NCBI GenBank assembly: GCA_902782815.1
Contig: CACZOS010000115.1
Location: 1 to 5,751, forward strand
Reading direction: 5' to 3'
Source of the DNA: an uncultured Lachnospiraceae bacterium
Lineage (GTDB): Bacteria > Bacillota > Clostridia > Lachnospirales > Lachnospiraceae
Length of the DNA stretch: 5,751 bases
Part shown: in pieces, positions 5,322 through 5,751 of the stretch
Position numbering within the stretch: position 1 is the first letter of the stretch
How the letters are laid out: every line of letters starts with the position of its first letter
Program-made: the position numbers and the translations under genes
Notes under the pieces: generated by a model
The model's input: only the letters and a program-made list of their open reading frames with translations
The model's database searches: none
What the model was told of the DNA's origin: nothing

Positions 5322-5751
5322 ATGAATTACGCCGGAAGATTTAACTCCTTTATTTTTAAAGGACAGAATGTGTACGACGCCATCGAAGCCTACAAGCAGA
5401 TGGACGGGATCACACATCTGGAATTCAACTATCCGGAACATATCGCAGGATATGATCTGGAGGAATTGAAAGCAGCCATCGCACCTCTTAAGGTAAACGG
5501 TTTTGCAGTACGTTGGAGAAAGGATTTCCTGGACGGAAACTTCACCAATCAGAATGAGGAACTGAGACAGAGAGCGATCCGGATGACCAAGGATGCATGT
5601 GACATCTGCAGGGATCTCGGCGGCAGCGTTATCACCCTCTGGTTTGAGAACGACGGTTTTGATTATCCTTTCCAGATTGATTACGAACTGGATTGGAGCA
5701 AACTGGTGGCGGCAATCCAGGAAGTCTGTGATTACGCACCGGACATGAAAA
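5322..5751 (+). CDS. Xylose-isomerase-like TIM-barrel protein (sugar isomerase/epimerase family), 3'-truncated
   Basis: The first 143 codons of a gene that runs off the right edge with no stop. The start ATG is fixed by GAGGAG at 5309-5314 with 7-nt spacing. The sequence alternates strands and helices as in an AP-endonuclease-2/xylose-isomerase-like barrel: THLEFNYPEH (31-40) as first strand and loop, NGFAVRWRKDF (59-69), a helix with ELRQRAIRMTKDACDICRDLG, then GGSVITLWFENDGFDYPFQ (100-118) and DYELDWSKL. The W-x3-DG-x-DYP-x-Q-x-DY run resembles the substrate-binding strand of xylose-isomerase-type proteins. The later metal ligands expected in this fold (Asp, His, Glu) lie beyond the window, so activity cannot be confirmed. 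Relatives act as sugar or sugar-phosphate isomerases, 3-epimerases, dehydratases, or the large subunit of C-glycoside-cleaving enzymes. The neighbouring Gfo/Idh/MocA pair supports a sugar-catabolic role, but a terminator and a separate promoter make it an independent unit. Confidence 0.85.
   Translation, partial: MNYAGRFNSFIFKGQNVYDAIEAYKQMDGITHLEFNYPEHIAGYDLEELKAAIAPLKVNGFAVRWRKDFLDGNFTNQNEELRQRAIRMTKDACDICRDLGGSVITLWFENDGFDYPFQIDYELDWSKLVAAIQEVCDYAPDMK

Overview
The window looks like chromosomal DNA of a low-to-moderate-GC Firmicute, most likely a clostridial gut-type bacterium (Lachnospiraceae-like). The grounds are strong AAGGAG/GAGGAG ribosome binding sites, TTGACA/TATAAT-type promoters, AT-rich intergenic DNA beside more balanced coding DNA, and protein sequences of clostridial flavour. 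This placement is inference from style; no marker gene is present.

Layout. (1) Positions 1-447 hold the 3' part of a GNAT acetyltransferase on the plus strand. (2) A strong hairpin with a T run (456-500) separates it from a convergent minus-strand gene (502-1692) for a four-helix membrane-anchored metallophosphoesterase. (3) The divergent intergenic region 1693-1813 carries two interlocked promoters and two dyad symmetries. (4) A tightly spaced plus-strand operon follows: a NUDIX-HAD fusion protein (1814-2851), a YhhX-like Gfo/Idh/MocA oxidoreductase (2879-3895) and a second, different Gfo/Idh/MocA oxidoreductase (3927-4916). Gaps are 27 and 30 nt and the operon ends at a perfect 13-bp-stem terminator (4953-4998). 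(5) A 323-bp AT-rich region with repeats, palindromes and a near-consensus promoter leads into (6) the 5' end of a xylose-isomerase-like TIM-barrel gene (5322 to the right edge).

Working together. Two NAD(P)-dependent sugar oxidoreductases next to a TIM-barrel isomerase/epimerase/lyase-type protein is a recurring layout for catabolism of unusual sugars, polyols or glycosides that pass through keto-sugar intermediates. The TIM-barrel gene has its own elaborate control region, so it starts a separate and probably regulated unit. The NUDIX-HAD fusion reads as a nucleotide or phosphometabolite clean-up enzyme that shares the operon promoter; its link to sugar chemistry is not evident from sequence. 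The GNAT and metallophosphoesterase genes look like unrelated housekeeping neighbours.

No RNA genes, CRISPR arrays, insertion sequences or phage features were seen.
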